A DNA stretch of 64,000 nucleotides from Acidobacteriota bacterium (GTDB lineage Bacteria; Acidobacteriota; Terriglobia; Terriglobales; Acidobacteriaceae), in the NCBI GenBank assembly GCA_016196065.1, contig JACPYL010000012.1, positions 496,001 to 560,000 of the forward strand, written 5' to 3'. A model generated the notes under the pieces. The model was not told the origin of the DNA. It saw nothing but the letters and a program-made list of their open reading frames with translations, and ran no database searches. The translations under genes were made by a program, and so were the position numbers. Shown here piece by piece: positions 27,235 to 35,437 of this stretch (within the stretch, counting starts at the first letter, position 1; the number at the start of each line of letters is the position of its first letter).

Positions 27235-27261
27235 AGGCCGCGGAGGACGCGGCCTTTTTTC
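27235..27261 (+). terminator. Rho-independent terminator after the TlpA-MBL operon
   Basis: AGGCCGCG-gagga-CGCGGCCT forms a perfect 8-bp stem (27235-27255) followed by TTTTTTCTTTT. It is the clearest intrinsic terminator in the window and lies 47 bases after the MBL stop. Its minus-strand reading lacks a matching T-run, so it serves the plus strand. Confidence 0.9.
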
Positions 27262-27279
27262 TTTTCTGATCTTCTTAAG

Positions 27280-27717
27280 TTAGTTCGACGGTTTTTCTTC
27301 GGCGGGTTTCTGCTTGGCCAGTGAGCGGGTGTAGTTCACGAGATCCCAGAGTTGGTTGGTCTTCACGCGATCGCCTTCGGGCGGCATTTGTCCGCGGCCA
27401 TTTTTCAATACGTAGAAAATTTCCCCGTCGGTGCGGTCTTTCAAGGCGGCAGGGTCGGTCAGGTCCGGGAGTTTGATGTCGTTCGCGACGGCGGTCTTGC
27501 CGTCTCCGGTGAGGCCGTGGCAACTGGCGCAATCGTAACTGTAGATCTTCTTGCCGGATTCAAGAGACTCGGGCGTGGCTTTGACCGGATTGGGCTCGCG
27601 CGCAGCCGTGACGGGCACCGGATGGTACGCGACTTTGGGAGTGGGCTTGCTGGTTTGCGTCACAGCAATCGCGGGCGCAAATAAGAAGAGGATCGGAACC
27701 AGCGTGCGAATGCGCAT
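27280..27717 (-). CDS. Periplasmic c-type cytochrome
   Basis: The 145-residue protein has a signal peptide (about 1-21) and one class I cytochrome c domain. The heme motif is C63-AS-C66-H67 and the likely sixth ligand is M111 in RGQMPPEGD. Such small cytochromes carry electrons in the periplasm or serve as the heme domain of alcohol- or sugar-oxidising chains. It is the last gene of a minus-strand set (truncated hemoglobin, superoxide dismutase, cytochrome c), though gaps and a hairpin separate them. Confidence 0.9.
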   Translation of the reverse strand: MRIRTLVPILFLFAPAIAVTQTSKPTPKVAYHPVPVTAAREPNPVKATPESLESGKKIYSYDCASCHGLTGDGKTAVANDIKLPDLTDPAALKDRTDGEIFYVLKNGRGQMPPEGDRVKTNQLWDLVNYTRSLAKQKPAEEKPSN

Positions 27718-27779
27718 GATCGGGCTCCCCGCAGACAGGACAGAGATTTACTCACGGTCATTGTACGCCGGGAAGAGTC

Positions 27780-27803
27780 AGGGCGGACGAGGGCGTCCGC
27801 CCT
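27780..27803. repeat. Hairpin between sod and the cytochrome gene
   Basis: AGGGCGGACG (27780-27789) pairs perfectly with CGTCCGCCCT (27794-27803). It lies 13 bases after the superoxide dismutase stop and has no T-run in either direction. It may slow transcript decay or be an extragenic palindrome. Confidence 0.55.
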
Positions 27804-27815
27804 GCACGCGCGGTG

Positions 27816-28430
27816 CTACTTCTTGCTGGCTTGATAGCGCTTGTTGATTTCGTCCCAGTTGATGACGTTCCACCATTGCTGGAGATACTCGGGACGCCGA
27901 TTGTTGTATTTCAGGTAGTAGGCATGCTCCCAGACGTCGTTGCCGAAGATGGGATAGAGGCCTTGCGAGATCGGGCTGTCCTGATTCGGCGTGGACATGA
28001 TTTTCACTTCGCCCTTGGAGTCGCCTGCCAGCCAAACCCATCCGCTGCCGAACTGGCCGACACCGGCGGCGTTGAATTTCTCCTGAAATGCCTTGAAGTC
28101 GCCGAAGGACTTCTTGATCGCGTCGGCGATGGGGCCGGTCGGATCTCCGCCGCCTTTGGGCTTCATGATCTGCCAGAACATGGTGTGGTTGACGTGTCCG
28201 CCGCCGTTGTTGCGAACGGGCCCGCGGATGTCCTCGGGAATCGCGTTCAGATCGCGGATCAAGTCTTCGGCACTCTTGGCGTGCAGTTCGGGATGCTTGT
28301 CCAGGGCCGCGTTCAGGTTCTTCACATAGGCGGCGTGGTGCATGTCGTGGTGCAGGTGCATCGTTTTTTCGTCAATGATGGGTTCGAGAGCCGTGTAGTC
28401 ATAGGGCAGGGGGGGTAGTTCGTGCGCCAT
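27816..28430 (-). CDS. Superoxide dismutase, Mn/Fe family (Mn-type features)
   Basis: The 204-residue enzyme dismutates superoxide. The metal ligands fall where expected: H27 (LHHDMHH), H82 ([11 protein letters not shown]), D165 and H169 (DVWEHAYY). The second-sphere glutamine is in the C-terminal part (Q150, NQDSP) with glycines in GGGH, which is the manganese-type or cambialistic pattern rather than iron-type. There is no signal peptide, so it is cytoplasmic. The exported truncated hemoglobin gene lies upstream on the same strand. Confidence 0.94.
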   Translation of the reverse strand: MAHELPPLPYDYTALEPIIDEKTMHLHHDMHHAAYVKNLNAALDKHPELHAKSAEDLIRDLNAIPEDIRGPVRNNGGGHVNHTMFWQIMKPKGGGDPTGPIADAIKKSFGDFKAFQEKFNAAGVGQFGSGWVWLAGDSKGEVKIMSTPNQDSPISQGLYPIFGNDVWEHAYYLKYNNRRPEYLQQWWNVINWDEINKRYQASKK

Positions 28431-28580
28431 TCGTTTCCTCCGAAAACTTAATGATGACTGGGCGGGCGTTAGGATTCAACTCGAGCTATGCCAGTTTTCC
28501 AGTGTCTCACTATATTTGTAACACTTCGGACGGAGGACGTGCGTCGGGACGGAAGCGAGTCCCGTCCCGACGGTTGACGG

Positions 28581-29042
28581 TCACTTGGTGACGATGTCGG
28601 CTTTCAGGCTGGTGATAGCAGCCAGAACTTCGTTCTTCTCCTTTTCCGGTACCTTGAACTTGTCGAGCGTCTCGACCAGGTGCTTGGCGGAGAGATCCCA
28701 GTCGGCTTGTGCTATTCCGAGCCCGGCGTGCGCAGTCTTCATGTCGCGCCCGGTGTAGATGCAGGGACCGCCGGTGGCGCTGCACAAGAAGTCGACGATG
28801 TGCTGACGCAAGCGCTTCTGCGAGTCGACGCTCAGTCCTCCGAAGAAGCGCTGAAGTTGGGGATCGGTGGACAGGCGGACAACAAAATCATCGGTGACCG
28901 CGGCAATGGCGTCATAGCCGCCGAGGCGCTGGTACAGCGTATGCTGTTGCTGCGCCAAGGCTTGAGGTGGCGCGGCGAGAAATGGTCCGGTTACGGCAGA
29001 TAGCACCAGGGCAAGATACAGAAATGGGGTTAGGCGTTTCAC
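28581..29042 (-). CDS. Exported group 1 truncated hemoglobin
   Basis: The 153-residue protein starts with a clear signal peptide (about 1-30, ending ALA-Q), unusual for truncated hemoglobins. The globin follows from LYQRLGGYDAI, with the phenylalanine pair at FFGG (66-67) and the proximal histidine H105 (KTAHAGLGI). Group 1 members bind oxygen and nitric oxide and can detoxify NO. It lies 150 bases upstream of superoxide dismutase on the same strand, which suggests a shared role against reactive oxygen or nitrogen species; this is inference. Confidence 0.87.
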   Translation of the reverse strand: MKRLTPFLYLALVLSAVTGPFLAAPPQALAQQQHTLYQRLGGYDAIAAVTDDFVVRLSTDPQLQRFFGGLSVDSQKRLRQHIVDFLCSATGGPCIYTGRDMKTAHAGLGIAQADWDLSAKHLVETLDKFKVPEKEKNEVLAAITSLKADIVTK

Positions 29043-29232
29043 AGTAGTGTCTCCTCCTGAATATCCGGCGGCTTGAAAGCCACCGCTAGAAGTACGCGGG
29101 CGCGCAAGAATTGGATTCAGGAATCACGCGTCGATCGCTGTTTGCAAGACGCAGTAGGAACTACCCTTCCGCCTTCCATGAAGCAGCGGAGTAGCCCTTT
29201 ATAATCGAGATATCAGTTTAAGCGGAGGAATT

Positions 29233-30432
29233 TTGAAGGTTCTATTGCTGGAGAATATCAGCGGGGTGGCGGTCTCACAATTCGAGGAAGCGGGATTCGA
29301 AGTGCAGGCGATGAAGGGCGCGCTCGAGGAGAAAGAACTCATCGAGAGAGTGCGCGGCGCTTCGATTCTGGGAGTGCGCTCGAAGACGCGCATCTCGGCG
29401 GCGGTGCTGGATGCTGCTCCGGAACTGGTGGCGGTGGGTGCATTTTGTATTGGCGTCGACAAAATTGATCGCACGGCTTCGAGCGAACGTGGCATTGGCG
29501 TGTTCAACGATCCTCACTCCAATAGCCGGTCGGTGGCGGAGTTGACGCTGGGAGAGATCATCCTGCTGTTGCGCCGGGCATTTGAATCGAGCAGCCAGAT
29601 GCATCGCGGCGTGTGGAACAAGTCGTCCGATGGGGCGCACGAGGTGCGAGGACTGACGCTGGGAATCGTGGGCTATGGAAAGATCGGCTCGCAGGTCTCG
29701 GACTTGGCGGAAGCACTCGGGATGCGGGTCGTGTTTCACGATATCTCGCACGTGCTGGCGCGGGGCAATGCGCGCGCGGTGAGCTTCAAGGAATTGCTGG
29801 AGACTTCGGATGTCATCACGCTGCATATCGATGGCAAGCCGCAGAATCAGAATTTTTTTGGCGAAGACGAATTCCGGCAGATGAAAGACGGCGCCTGCTT
29901 CATCAACCTGAGCAGGGGCTTTGTCGTAGACCACGAGGCGCTGGCGAAACACCTGAAGAGCGGGAAGCTGGGCGGGGCGGCGGTGGATGTGTTTCCACAG
30001 GAGCCGGAAACTGGAGGCAAGTTTTCCAGTCCCTTGCAAGGACTCGGGAATGTGATCCTCACTCCGCACGTGGCGGGGAGTACGGAAGAAGCGCAGCAGA
30101 ATATCGGACAATTTGTTTCCGTGCGGATGCTGGAATACTTGCGGACGGGCAATTCGCTACTGAGCGTCAACATGCCGCATTGTCATCTGGACTATGAATC
30201 GGGTTCGCACCGGTTGATGCATATCCATCACAATGTGCCGGGCATATTGCGTGCGATCAACGACATCCTGGCCGATCAGGAGATCAACATCGAGCGGCAG
30301 GTGCTGGATACGCGCGGCAATCTGGGGTATGCGATTTATGACATCAACCGTCCGTGCGATGCGGAGTTGATGCGGCAGTTGCGGGCCGTGCCGAATACGA
30401 TCCGGGTGCGAACGGCGGGCGAATGTAATTAA
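29233..30432 (+). CDS. serA: D-3-phosphoglycerate dehydrogenase
   Basis: The 399-residue protein has the SerA layout: split substrate-binding domain, NAD-binding domain with VGYGKIGSQVSDLAEALGM, the INLSRGFVVDHEAL motif, the catalytic histidine in TPHVAGSTEEAQ, and a C-terminal ACT domain (NVPGILRAINDILADQEINI) that usually binds serine for feedback control. It takes the first step of serine synthesis in the cytoplasm. The start is a TTG at 29233 with a GCGGAGGAA ribosome-binding site at 29222-29230. No in-frame ATG exists nearby. Confidence 0.93.
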   Translation: MKVLLLENISGVAVSQFEEAGFEVQAMKGALEEKELIERVRGASILGVRSKTRISAAVLDAAPELVAVGAFCIGVDKIDRTASSERGIGVFNDPHSNSRSVAELTLGEIILLLRRAFESSSQMHRGVWNKSSDGAHEVRGLTLGIVGYGKIGSQVSDLAEALGMRVVFHDISHVLARGNARAVSFKELLETSDVITLHIDGKPQNQNFFGEDEFRQMKDGACFINLSRGFVVDHEALAKHLKSGKLGGAAVDVFPQEPETGGKFSSPLQGLGNVILTPHVAGSTEEAQQNIGQFVSVRMLEYLRTGNSLLSVNMPHCHLDYESGSHRLMHIHHNVPGILRAINDILADQEINIERQVLDTRGNLGYAIYDINRPCDAELMRQLRAVPNTIRVRTAGECN

Positions 30433-30504
30433 GGTAAGAGGTCAGAGGCGAAAGGTCAGAGGCAAAAGCGATATTGCACTGCTATCTGACTTCGAACCTC
30501 AGAC
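30433..30504 (+). repeat. AGGTCAGAGG-type repeat forming an imperfect hairpin
   Basis: Two copies of aGGTCAGAGGc follow the serA stop, and their imperfect complement CCTCAGACCT occurs just before TATTTTTTC at 30508. The hairpin and T-run could terminate serA transcription while overlapping the end of the convergent gene. The sequence is related to the arrays at 23774 and 27187. Confidence 0.4.
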
Positions 30505-31083
30505 CTATTTTTTCATTGCGTCGATGGTCGCGTACAACTGGCTGAGGTCTTTCACTTCCACGAAGGGTGTCCCGGATTTCTTGTCGGTCACGACGTAGAT
30601 GGTCGGGGTATGGTCGATGTTGATGGACTTGCCCAGGTCACGATCCGCGAGCACCGAGGCACTCAGCTTGCCCGCAGGGTCCACCACAAACGGAAACTCG
30701 ACTTTGTGTTCGGTGGCAAACTTCTCCGCGAAGCCGCGCAAATTGTTGGGGAAGATCTCGCGCTGGTGATCGAAAATGTAGAGGCGGAACGCGTCCCCAA
30801 CCGCCTTGGAGCGGGTGTCGAAGTAGCGCGCCATGATGGCCGCATCCATCGACCAGTTGTGCATCGGCAGCGGGAAGTCATGCTGCACGAGCGGAATCTT
30901 ATAGGTCTGTGAGGCCTGTGCCAGCAGAGGAGCCGAGCGAGCACATTGCGGACATTGCAGGTCCTCGAAAACCACCAGTGCAACCGGCGAGCCTTTCGGC
31001 GGACGAAGCACGCTGGGTACATCCTGCGCGAAGGCAGACAGGCAGACACTGACAATCAACAGCAGTAGTTGAGAGATCTTCAT
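30505..31083 (-). CDS. DsbA-like thioredoxin-fold protein
   Basis: The 192-residue protein has a signal peptide (about 1-19, ending AFAQ) and a thioredoxin-like fold with the active site CPQC (FEDLQCPQCARSAP) near residue 41, helical insert, and the cis-proline region HTPTIYVV. It resembles the DsbA/DsbC-like thiol oxidoreductases that act on protein cysteines in the periplasm. It is convergent with serA and lies 70 bases downstream of the TonB-like gene on the same strand. Confidence 0.86.
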   Translation of the reverse strand: MKISQLLLLIVSVCLSAFAQDVPSVLRPPKGSPVALVVFEDLQCPQCARSAPLLAQASQTYKIPLVQHDFPLPMHNWSMDAAIMARYFDTRSKAVGDAFRLYIFDHQREIFPNNLRGFAEKFATEHKVEFPFVVDPAGKLSASVLADRDLGKSINIDHTPTIYVVTDKKSGTPFVEVKDLSQLYATIDAMKK

Positions 31084-31153
31084 AAGCTCTAATTTGGATG
31101 CAGGTTTTTAAGAAACTGCCCTCTATGGTAGCAAACGTCGGTAATTGCGCACG

Positions 31154-32272
31154 TTACTTCATGTCAATTTCGTTGAGGTTGTAGAAGTAGTAAAACCGCA
31201 AGCCCAGAATCTTGCCGGGGAACTCTTTAGGCAGCGGCGGGAAGGGAATCGATGCAGTGATGCTGGCCCAGGCGGCGCGATCGAGCGCCACGTCTCCGGA
31301 CGTAGTGTGGAGCGTCATGCCGCTGACTTTTCCGTCCTTGAGAATGACAAATTCAATCGACAACTTGCCCTGCTTCAGGATCGGCGGATATACCGACGGC
31401 GGCAAGGCAATCATCCAATTCGAGCGAACGATTTGCGTAATCCGAGCGAGATACGGGCCGAAATCCACGCCCATGGTATCGGTCAGGATCTCTGCCTGGT
31501 CGAGAGCCTTCGCTCCGCTGCGCCCCTGATTCAGCCCGTAGTCGCCGGACTCCCCGCCTCCATAGTTGCCACGGTTCGCGGCCGCTGCTCGCGCCGCTTG
31601 CTCGATGGCCGAACCGGCGGTGACTGGAGTCGTGAAGCTGGGCTTGGCACGGGGCGGAGTCTGCAATTGCGACTGCTGCGGATTCTGGTTCGGTGCGATC
31701 AGACCCGGATTGGGATTTGGATTCGGCTGCTGGTTTTCCTGGGGCGGCGCCTGATTCTGCGCGACCTGCGGAGGCGGCTGTCCTTGCGACGGCCCGGCTG
31801 GCTCCGGCCTTCCCGGGCGAGCACTCTCCAGCAATTTCTGCAGGTCTCGTCGATTGATCTGGGGCGCTTTGCTGGTGGCGATGCGGTCTTTATCCGAAAG
31901 AACTTTCGCATCGGGACGCCGCGTCAGCTTTTGCTCATCCGGCGGCAACTCGAGATAGGTCGCGTCCTTTTGCTTTTCGAGGTCAATCGTCGCCGGCAAC
32001 ACCAGTGCTCGATGTGGAAACAGGTTGAGCAATTTGTCGGAGTTGACCAGCAGGATGACAACCAGCAAATGCAATACGACTGATAGCCACACGGCCTCGC
32101 GTTTACGGGAGCGCGAAAGGTCGTCCTGCAACTGGATGAGGAGGTGCGGAACGGCGGCCGGGTTGAAGCCACGGTAGGCCGTTTCCCAGTGTTGCGCATC
32201 CGAAAGGTCGCGAGGTTCCAGGGGCTGGGACGGGGCCACAGGGTCGCGCGGCGGAATTTGTGTGACCGACAT
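31154..32272 (-). CDS. TonB-like energy transducer protein
   Basis: The 372-residue protein has a cytoplasmic N-terminus, one membrane helix (about 63-80, VVLHLLVVILLVNS), a long proline/glutamine-rich periplasmic linker (about 150-240, with PNPNPN repeats) and a C-terminal TonB-like domain (about 285-372, LSIEFVILKDGKVSGMTL). This is the layout of TonB/TolA proteins that couple proton motive force to outer-membrane receptors. No exbB or exbD gene is adjacent. The family variant with the long N-terminal tail is frequent in Acidobacteriota. Confidence 0.82.
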   Translation of the reverse strand: MSVTQIPPRDPVAPSQPLEPRDLSDAQHWETAYRGFNPAAVPHLLIQLQDDLSRSRKREAVWLSVVLHLLVVILLVNSDKLLNLFPHRALVLPATIDLEKQKDATYLELPPDEQKLTRRPDAKVLSDKDRIATSKAPQINRRDLQKLLESARPGRPEPAGPSQGQPPPQVAQNQAPPQENQQPNPNPNPGLIAPNQNPQQSQLQTPPRAKPSFTTPVTAGSAIEQAARAAAANRGNYGGGESGDYGLNQGRSGAKALDQAEILTDTMGVDFGPYLARITQIVRSNWMIALPPSVYPPILKQGKLSIEFVILKDGKVSGMTLHTTSGDVALDRAAWASITASIPFPPLPKEFPGKILGLRFYYFYNLNEIDMK

Positions 32273-32470
32273 CTGCAGCGACTATAAATGCTTAGACACA
32301 CGCGCAAGTCCCTGCGTTGCGTAAAGTTACGTAAAAGACCACGTAAACGGCGAGGGCTGGCGACGATGGTTCTTGATTTCTATTGTCGCACTTTTCTGCA
32401 ATCGCAGGTAAGTACCAGTGGACAACGTACTTTAGAAGTAATGGAGGGAGCAAAAGCGAGACAGGGCAGG

Positions 32471-32476
32471 TAAAAT
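32471..32476 (+). promoter_or_regulatory. Possible -10 box of the tRNA-Ser gene
   Basis: TAAAAT lies 28 bases before the tRNA 5' end, a usual leader length. No matching -35 box was found. The 232-base gap upstream of the tRNA holds no gene. Confidence 0.3.
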
Positions 32477-32504
32477 GAAAATCGCTCCCAAGAGTGCGGG
32501 TCGT

Positions 32505-32591
32505 GGAGAGGTGGCCGAGTGGTTGATGGCTCCGGTCTTGAAAACCGGCGTACCCGAAAGGGTACCGGGGGTTCGAATCCCTCCCTCTCCG
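32505..32591 (+). tRNA. tRNA-Ser, anticodon UGA
   Basis: GGAGAGG (32505-32511) pairs with CCTCTCC (32584-32590), followed by discriminator G and an encoded CCA (32592-32594). The D-arm GGCCGAGTGG, anticodon arm CCGGTCTTGAAAACCGG with anticodon TGA, a long class II variable arm (TACCCGAAAGGGTA) and T-arm GGTTCGAATCC are all present. It reads UCA and related serine codons. Its 3' end is the insertion site of the 15.4-kb element. Confidence 0.97.
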
Positions 32592-32594
32592 CCA
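32572..32594 (+). repeat. attL: 3' end of tRNA-Ser
   Basis: This 23-bp segment runs from the T-loop TTCGAATCC through the acceptor strand to the CCA. It is identical to 47982-48004 and differs at one base from 48101-48123. Being inside a functional tRNA gene next to the integrase, it is the left attachment site. Confidence 0.85.
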
Positions 32595-32628
32595 CTGTTT
32601 CAAACACTTACCGATCGCACCTGCTGTA

Positions 32629-33735
32629 TCACCTGCCGTTCAACGCTAACGCCGTGACTTTCCCACTCGCTACGGCCATATCAGCCGTGGCTGCAGTCCC
32701 GTAAACGTTCATCGTCGTTCTGATGTCCGCATGGCGCATTAGTTTTTGCTGCACGCCGATTGGAGTACCGACCGCATCCAACCATGATCGGTGGGTGTGG
32801 CGGAACGTGTGGGAACTGATGTGACCGATGCCAGCCTTGACTGCTGCTCTTCGAAGCGCCTGCCACACTCCCGCGTAGGAAACGGGCAAACGTCCGATTT
32901 TCACCGGGCTGGCGAACATCCAGTCGTCGCTGGCGCGGAACCGAGCTGTCTGCTTCCACGTATTGAGCACATCCAGCATCCCGTTATCGATGTGCATCAA
33001 ACGCTGCGACTCTGCTGTCTTCACATCATCGACGACCTGATGCACAATGCCACGTTCGACTTTCAGCGTACCGTGCAACCAATCGACATCGGACCAGCGC
33101 AGAGCCAGGCACTCGCTGATACGCAGACCGAAGCACACACAGACCAGTGCGATCGTGTGGAATGGCTCTTCAAGCTGCTGGGCCAGCAGTCGGAACTCTT
33201 CCACGGTGAGGCTACGCGGTTGGCGTATGCGTTTCGAGGCCCCTTTGATCTTGACCAGTTCCATCGGATTCCGCTGTATGGGCACGTCACCGCGCCACAT
33301 GGCGAAGTCCCACAGAACGCGGACAAGACCACGGATGTGAACCTTGCTCTTGGGAGCAAGTTTCAGCGATTGCAACCACAGGTCAACGGGACGGGCCTGT
33401 AGTTCTTGCAGACTGCAGCTACCCCACGTCGGGACGATGTAGTGATTCAGCCACGTGTTATAGCCTTGTCGCGTCATCGTTCGCTTGGGCATCTTTTCTG
33501 CTCGGTACAGCTCGACGAAATTCGTCACGGTTGGTATTGCGTTACCAATGTTGACGTGGTTCTCTAACGCATCGCGCAGCGGCTTGGCTGCACGGTACGC
33601 TGATGTTTTCGTGGGAAACTGGCTCAGGGTGCCGATCTTTTTTGAGCGCCGCTTGCCATCCTCCCAGTAGAAAAAGTTCCACGTCTTGATTCGTTTATCC
33701 AGTACCACACTGCCACTTCTGTTCCGTTGTCTCAC
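32629..33735 (-). CDS. Tyrosine recombinase/integrase
   Basis: The 368-residue protein has an N-terminal arm-binding part, a SAM-like core-binding domain (about 70-160) and the catalytic domain (about 175-350). The active residues are visible: R205 (GLRISECLALRW), H309 and R312 (SHTFRHTHRSW), H335 (LMRHADI) and Y345 (VYGTA). It should integrate and excise the element at the tRNA-Ser 3' end. The start is a GTG overlapping the stop of the HTH gene (GTGA), so the two are coupled. Confidence 0.93.
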   Translation of the reverse strand: MRQRNRSGSVVLDKRIKTWNFFYWEDGKRRSKKIGTLSQFPTKTSAYRAAKPLRDALENHVNIGNAIPTVTNFVELYRAEKMPKRTMTRQGYNTWLNHYIVPTWGSCSLQELQARPVDLWLQSLKLAPKSKVHIRGLVRVLWDFAMWRGDVPIQRNPMELVKIKGASKRIRQPRSLTVEEFRLLAQQLEEPFHTIALVCVCFGLRISECLALRWSDVDWLHGTLKVERGIVHQVVDDVKTAESQRLMHIDNGMLDVLNTWKQTARFRASDDWMFASPVKIGRLPVSYAGVWQALRRAAVKAGIGHISSHTFRHTHRSWLDAVGTPIGVQQKLMRHADIRTTMNVYGTAATADMAVASGKVTALALNGR

Positions 33736-33971
33736 TCGTTCCTTCCTTTCGTGAGAGCAACAGACGGCGCGGTCATTGTAGCGTCCAGGTCTTCCGAGCG
33801 AAAGCGCCAGGTAATGCGCTCAGTGCCGGAGAGAACGTAGCCCTTGATGCGTCCCCGTCGGGCCCACAGAAGAAGGGTGCGAGGCTCGATTTTCAGATAG
33901 CTCGCGGCCTCTTTGGCCGTGAGCCATTTTGATTGTTGGCCGATCATTCGTTTGATTCCCTGAACTTTCAT
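33732..33971 (-). CDS. Excisionase-like helix-turn-helix protein
   Basis: About 79 residues from the ATG at 33971 (a GTG at 34001 would add ten). The HTH_17/MerR-like excisionase domain is clear: WLTAKEAASYLKIEPRTLLLWARRGRIKGYV, a helix-turn-helix followed by a wing. Such proteins bend att DNA to steer an integrase toward excision, or regulate it. It lies directly upstream of, and overlaps, the integrase gene. Confidence 0.85.
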   Translation of the reverse strand: MKVQGIKRMIGQQSKWLTAKEAASYLKIEPRTLLLWARRGRIKGYVLSGTERITWRFRSEDLDATMTAPSVALTKGRNE

Positions 33972-34009
33972 CGCAGCCCCCAATTCGGGCTGCGTTCGCA
34001 CCTTCCCAC

Positions 34010-34558
34010 CTAATTTTTCTTCGGCGCAGCGCTTGCCGACCTCGCGGCCGACCCCTGATCCACAGCGGGCTTCACCTGGACCCCCTGCGCCTGCGCGCGG
34101 TCGGCCACTTTACCCATCGACTCCAAGAGCCCCTGAATATGGTCGATCGCGGTCAGCCACTGGTAGGCTTTTCGGCCACCCTTCCGCAGAACAACCTTGA
34201 CCTGGCGGTTCTTCACCAGGCGCTGGAGCACTACGTGGATGGAAGACAAAGGATTGGAGTAGCGGGAAAAATCAAACCCCTTGGCCTCCATCCGCTGTTT
34301 GAGTTCACTCGTGCTCAACGGAATGAACGCTTCTTCCAGAATGACCCGTGCAAGCTCGGTCAGACCCGTCGTTAATTCCACCTTGGTGGTGCGTTCCTTG
34401 GCGGCTCGATCGCCGAGTTCTCGACACAACCCCTCTAGATGGGCGATGAGGGGTGGCAGCCGGGCCATCTTTTCATCAATCTTCTGTCGTTGCCTCAGCA
34501 GGTCGGCAAGCTCTCGCTTGCGGGCCAGCAGGTCACGGCGATAGGAAGTCAGGCTCAT
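34010..34558 (-). CDS. Hypothetical protein with coiled coil and winged-helix-like domain
   Basis: The product from the ATG at 34558 is 182 residues. The first 55 are charged and heptad-like (LLARKRELADLLRQRQKIDE), probably a coiled coil. Residues 70-140 (LARVILEEAFIPLSTSELKQ ... VVLQRLVKNRQVKVVLRKGG) look like a winged-helix DNA-binding domain. The C-terminal tail is alanine/glutamine-rich. It is in line with the HTH and integrase genes (eight-base gap), so it may regulate island mobility. A promoter with start-site spacing close to the ATG lies just upstream. Confidence 0.7.
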   Translation of the reverse strand: MSLTSYRRDLLARKRELADLLRQRQKIDEKMARLPPLIAHLEGLCRELGDRAAKERTTKVELTTGLTELARVILEEAFIPLSTSELKQRMEAKGFDFSRYSNPLSSIHVVLQRLVKNRQVKVVLRKGGRKAYQWLTAIDHIQGLLESMGKVADRAQAQGVQVKPAVDQGSAARSASAAPKKN

Positions 34559-34565
34559 ATTCTTA

Positions 34566-34593
34566 AGTATACATATACTGTATAACTGTACAA
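34566..34593 (-). promoter_or_regulatory. Promoter of the integrase operon
   Basis: On the minus strand TTGTAC (34588-34593), a 16-base spacer and TATACT (34566-34571) resemble a sigma-70 promoter. The expected start point falls one or two bases before the ATG at 34558, so the mRNA would be nearly leaderless. The spacer itself contains TATACAGTATA, a palindrome that could be an operator. Confidence 0.5.
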
Positions 34594-34666
34594 GTAACAG
34601 TTGATGCAGCGTGCATGGACCTGCGACCGCGCGAACCGTCATGCGATTTTCGCGTTCCCCGGCTGT

Positions 34667-34684
34667 AGCACGAACGTTCGTGCT
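34667..34684. promoter_or_regulatory. Perfect 18-bp palindrome, likely TetR operator
   Basis: AGCACGAACGTTCGTGCT is an exact inverted repeat 24 bases before the TTG start of the TetR gene and between it and the divergent 34010-34558 gene. TetR-family repressors bind such palindromes, usually in their own promoters. It could control both divergent transcripts. Confidence 0.7.
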
Positions 34685-34707
34685 TAATGGCATTTCTAGG
34701 AGGCTGA

Positions 34708-35397
34708 TTGACCAATGCACGCGCTACGAGAGAACGAATTCGCAGCAAGGGGCTAGCGACTCGGGAGGAGATCGTCGCCCGAGCCCTCAACATTGCTGCA
34801 CTTGAAGGACTGGGGGCACTCTCGATCGGAGGTTTGGCGAAGGAATTAAAGATGAGCAAAAGCGGTTTGTTCGTCCATTTTGGCTCCAAAGAAAATTTGG
34901 AAAAGGCCGTCATCGAACATGCCCGCACTCTGTTCTTCGATCAAATCCTGATTCCCATTGATCATGCAGGTCTGGAAGGAATCGAACGTCTCTGGGCTCT
35001 TTGCGATCACTGGCTTACTTTCGTCGAAAAGAGCGCCTTGCCCGGAGGATATTTTTTTACCGGGGCCTTTTTTCAGTGCGCGGGACGTGATGGACCTGTT
35101 TCCGCACAGATCACCGAGGTCGTCCGGGAATGGTTCAATACCCTGAAACACGCGGTTGACGAAGCGCGAGGGAACGACGAGCTTTCCCCGAGTGTTGATG
35201 CTGCGCGGACCGCCCTCGAACTAAATGGCACCTTGATCGGGGCCCAATGGTCTCATCTGCTGGAAGGCAAGGATCGCACGCGAGCCCGCTCCGCCATCGT
35301 ATCCAAGCTCGGCAGCCTCGCCACCGACAAGATACCCGCTGGTGCATTTGATTCGGTGAAGGCCTGGAGGAAATACCTTGGGAGCAAGCACGACTGA
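34708..35397 (+). CDS. TetR/AcrR-family transcriptional regulator
   Basis: The 229-residue protein has an N-terminal TetR HTH (about 14-65: ATREEIVARALNIAALEGLG, then KMSKSGLFVHFGSKENLEKA) and a C-terminal ligand/dimer domain with ALPGGYFFTGAFF. It starts at a TTG with a TAGGAGG ribosome-binding site (34697-34703). The 18-bp palindrome upstream suggests self-repression. No efflux pump or enzyme gene follows it, so a target gene other than itself or the integrase operon is not evident. Confidence 0.87.
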   Translation: MTNARATRERIRSKGLATREEIVARALNIAALEGLGALSIGGLAKELKMSKSGLFVHFGSKENLEKAVIEHARTLFFDQILIPIDHAGLEGIERLWALCDHWLTFVEKSALPGGYFFTGAFFQCAGRDGPVSAQITEVVREWFNTLKHAVDEARGNDELSPSVDAARTALELNGTLIGAQWSHLLEGKDRTRARSAIVSKLGSLATDKIPAGAFDSVKAWRKYLGSKHD

Positions 35398-35437
35398 ATC
35401 TGCCGAAACGCTTCCTCATGTGTTCTTGCTGCTCCGA

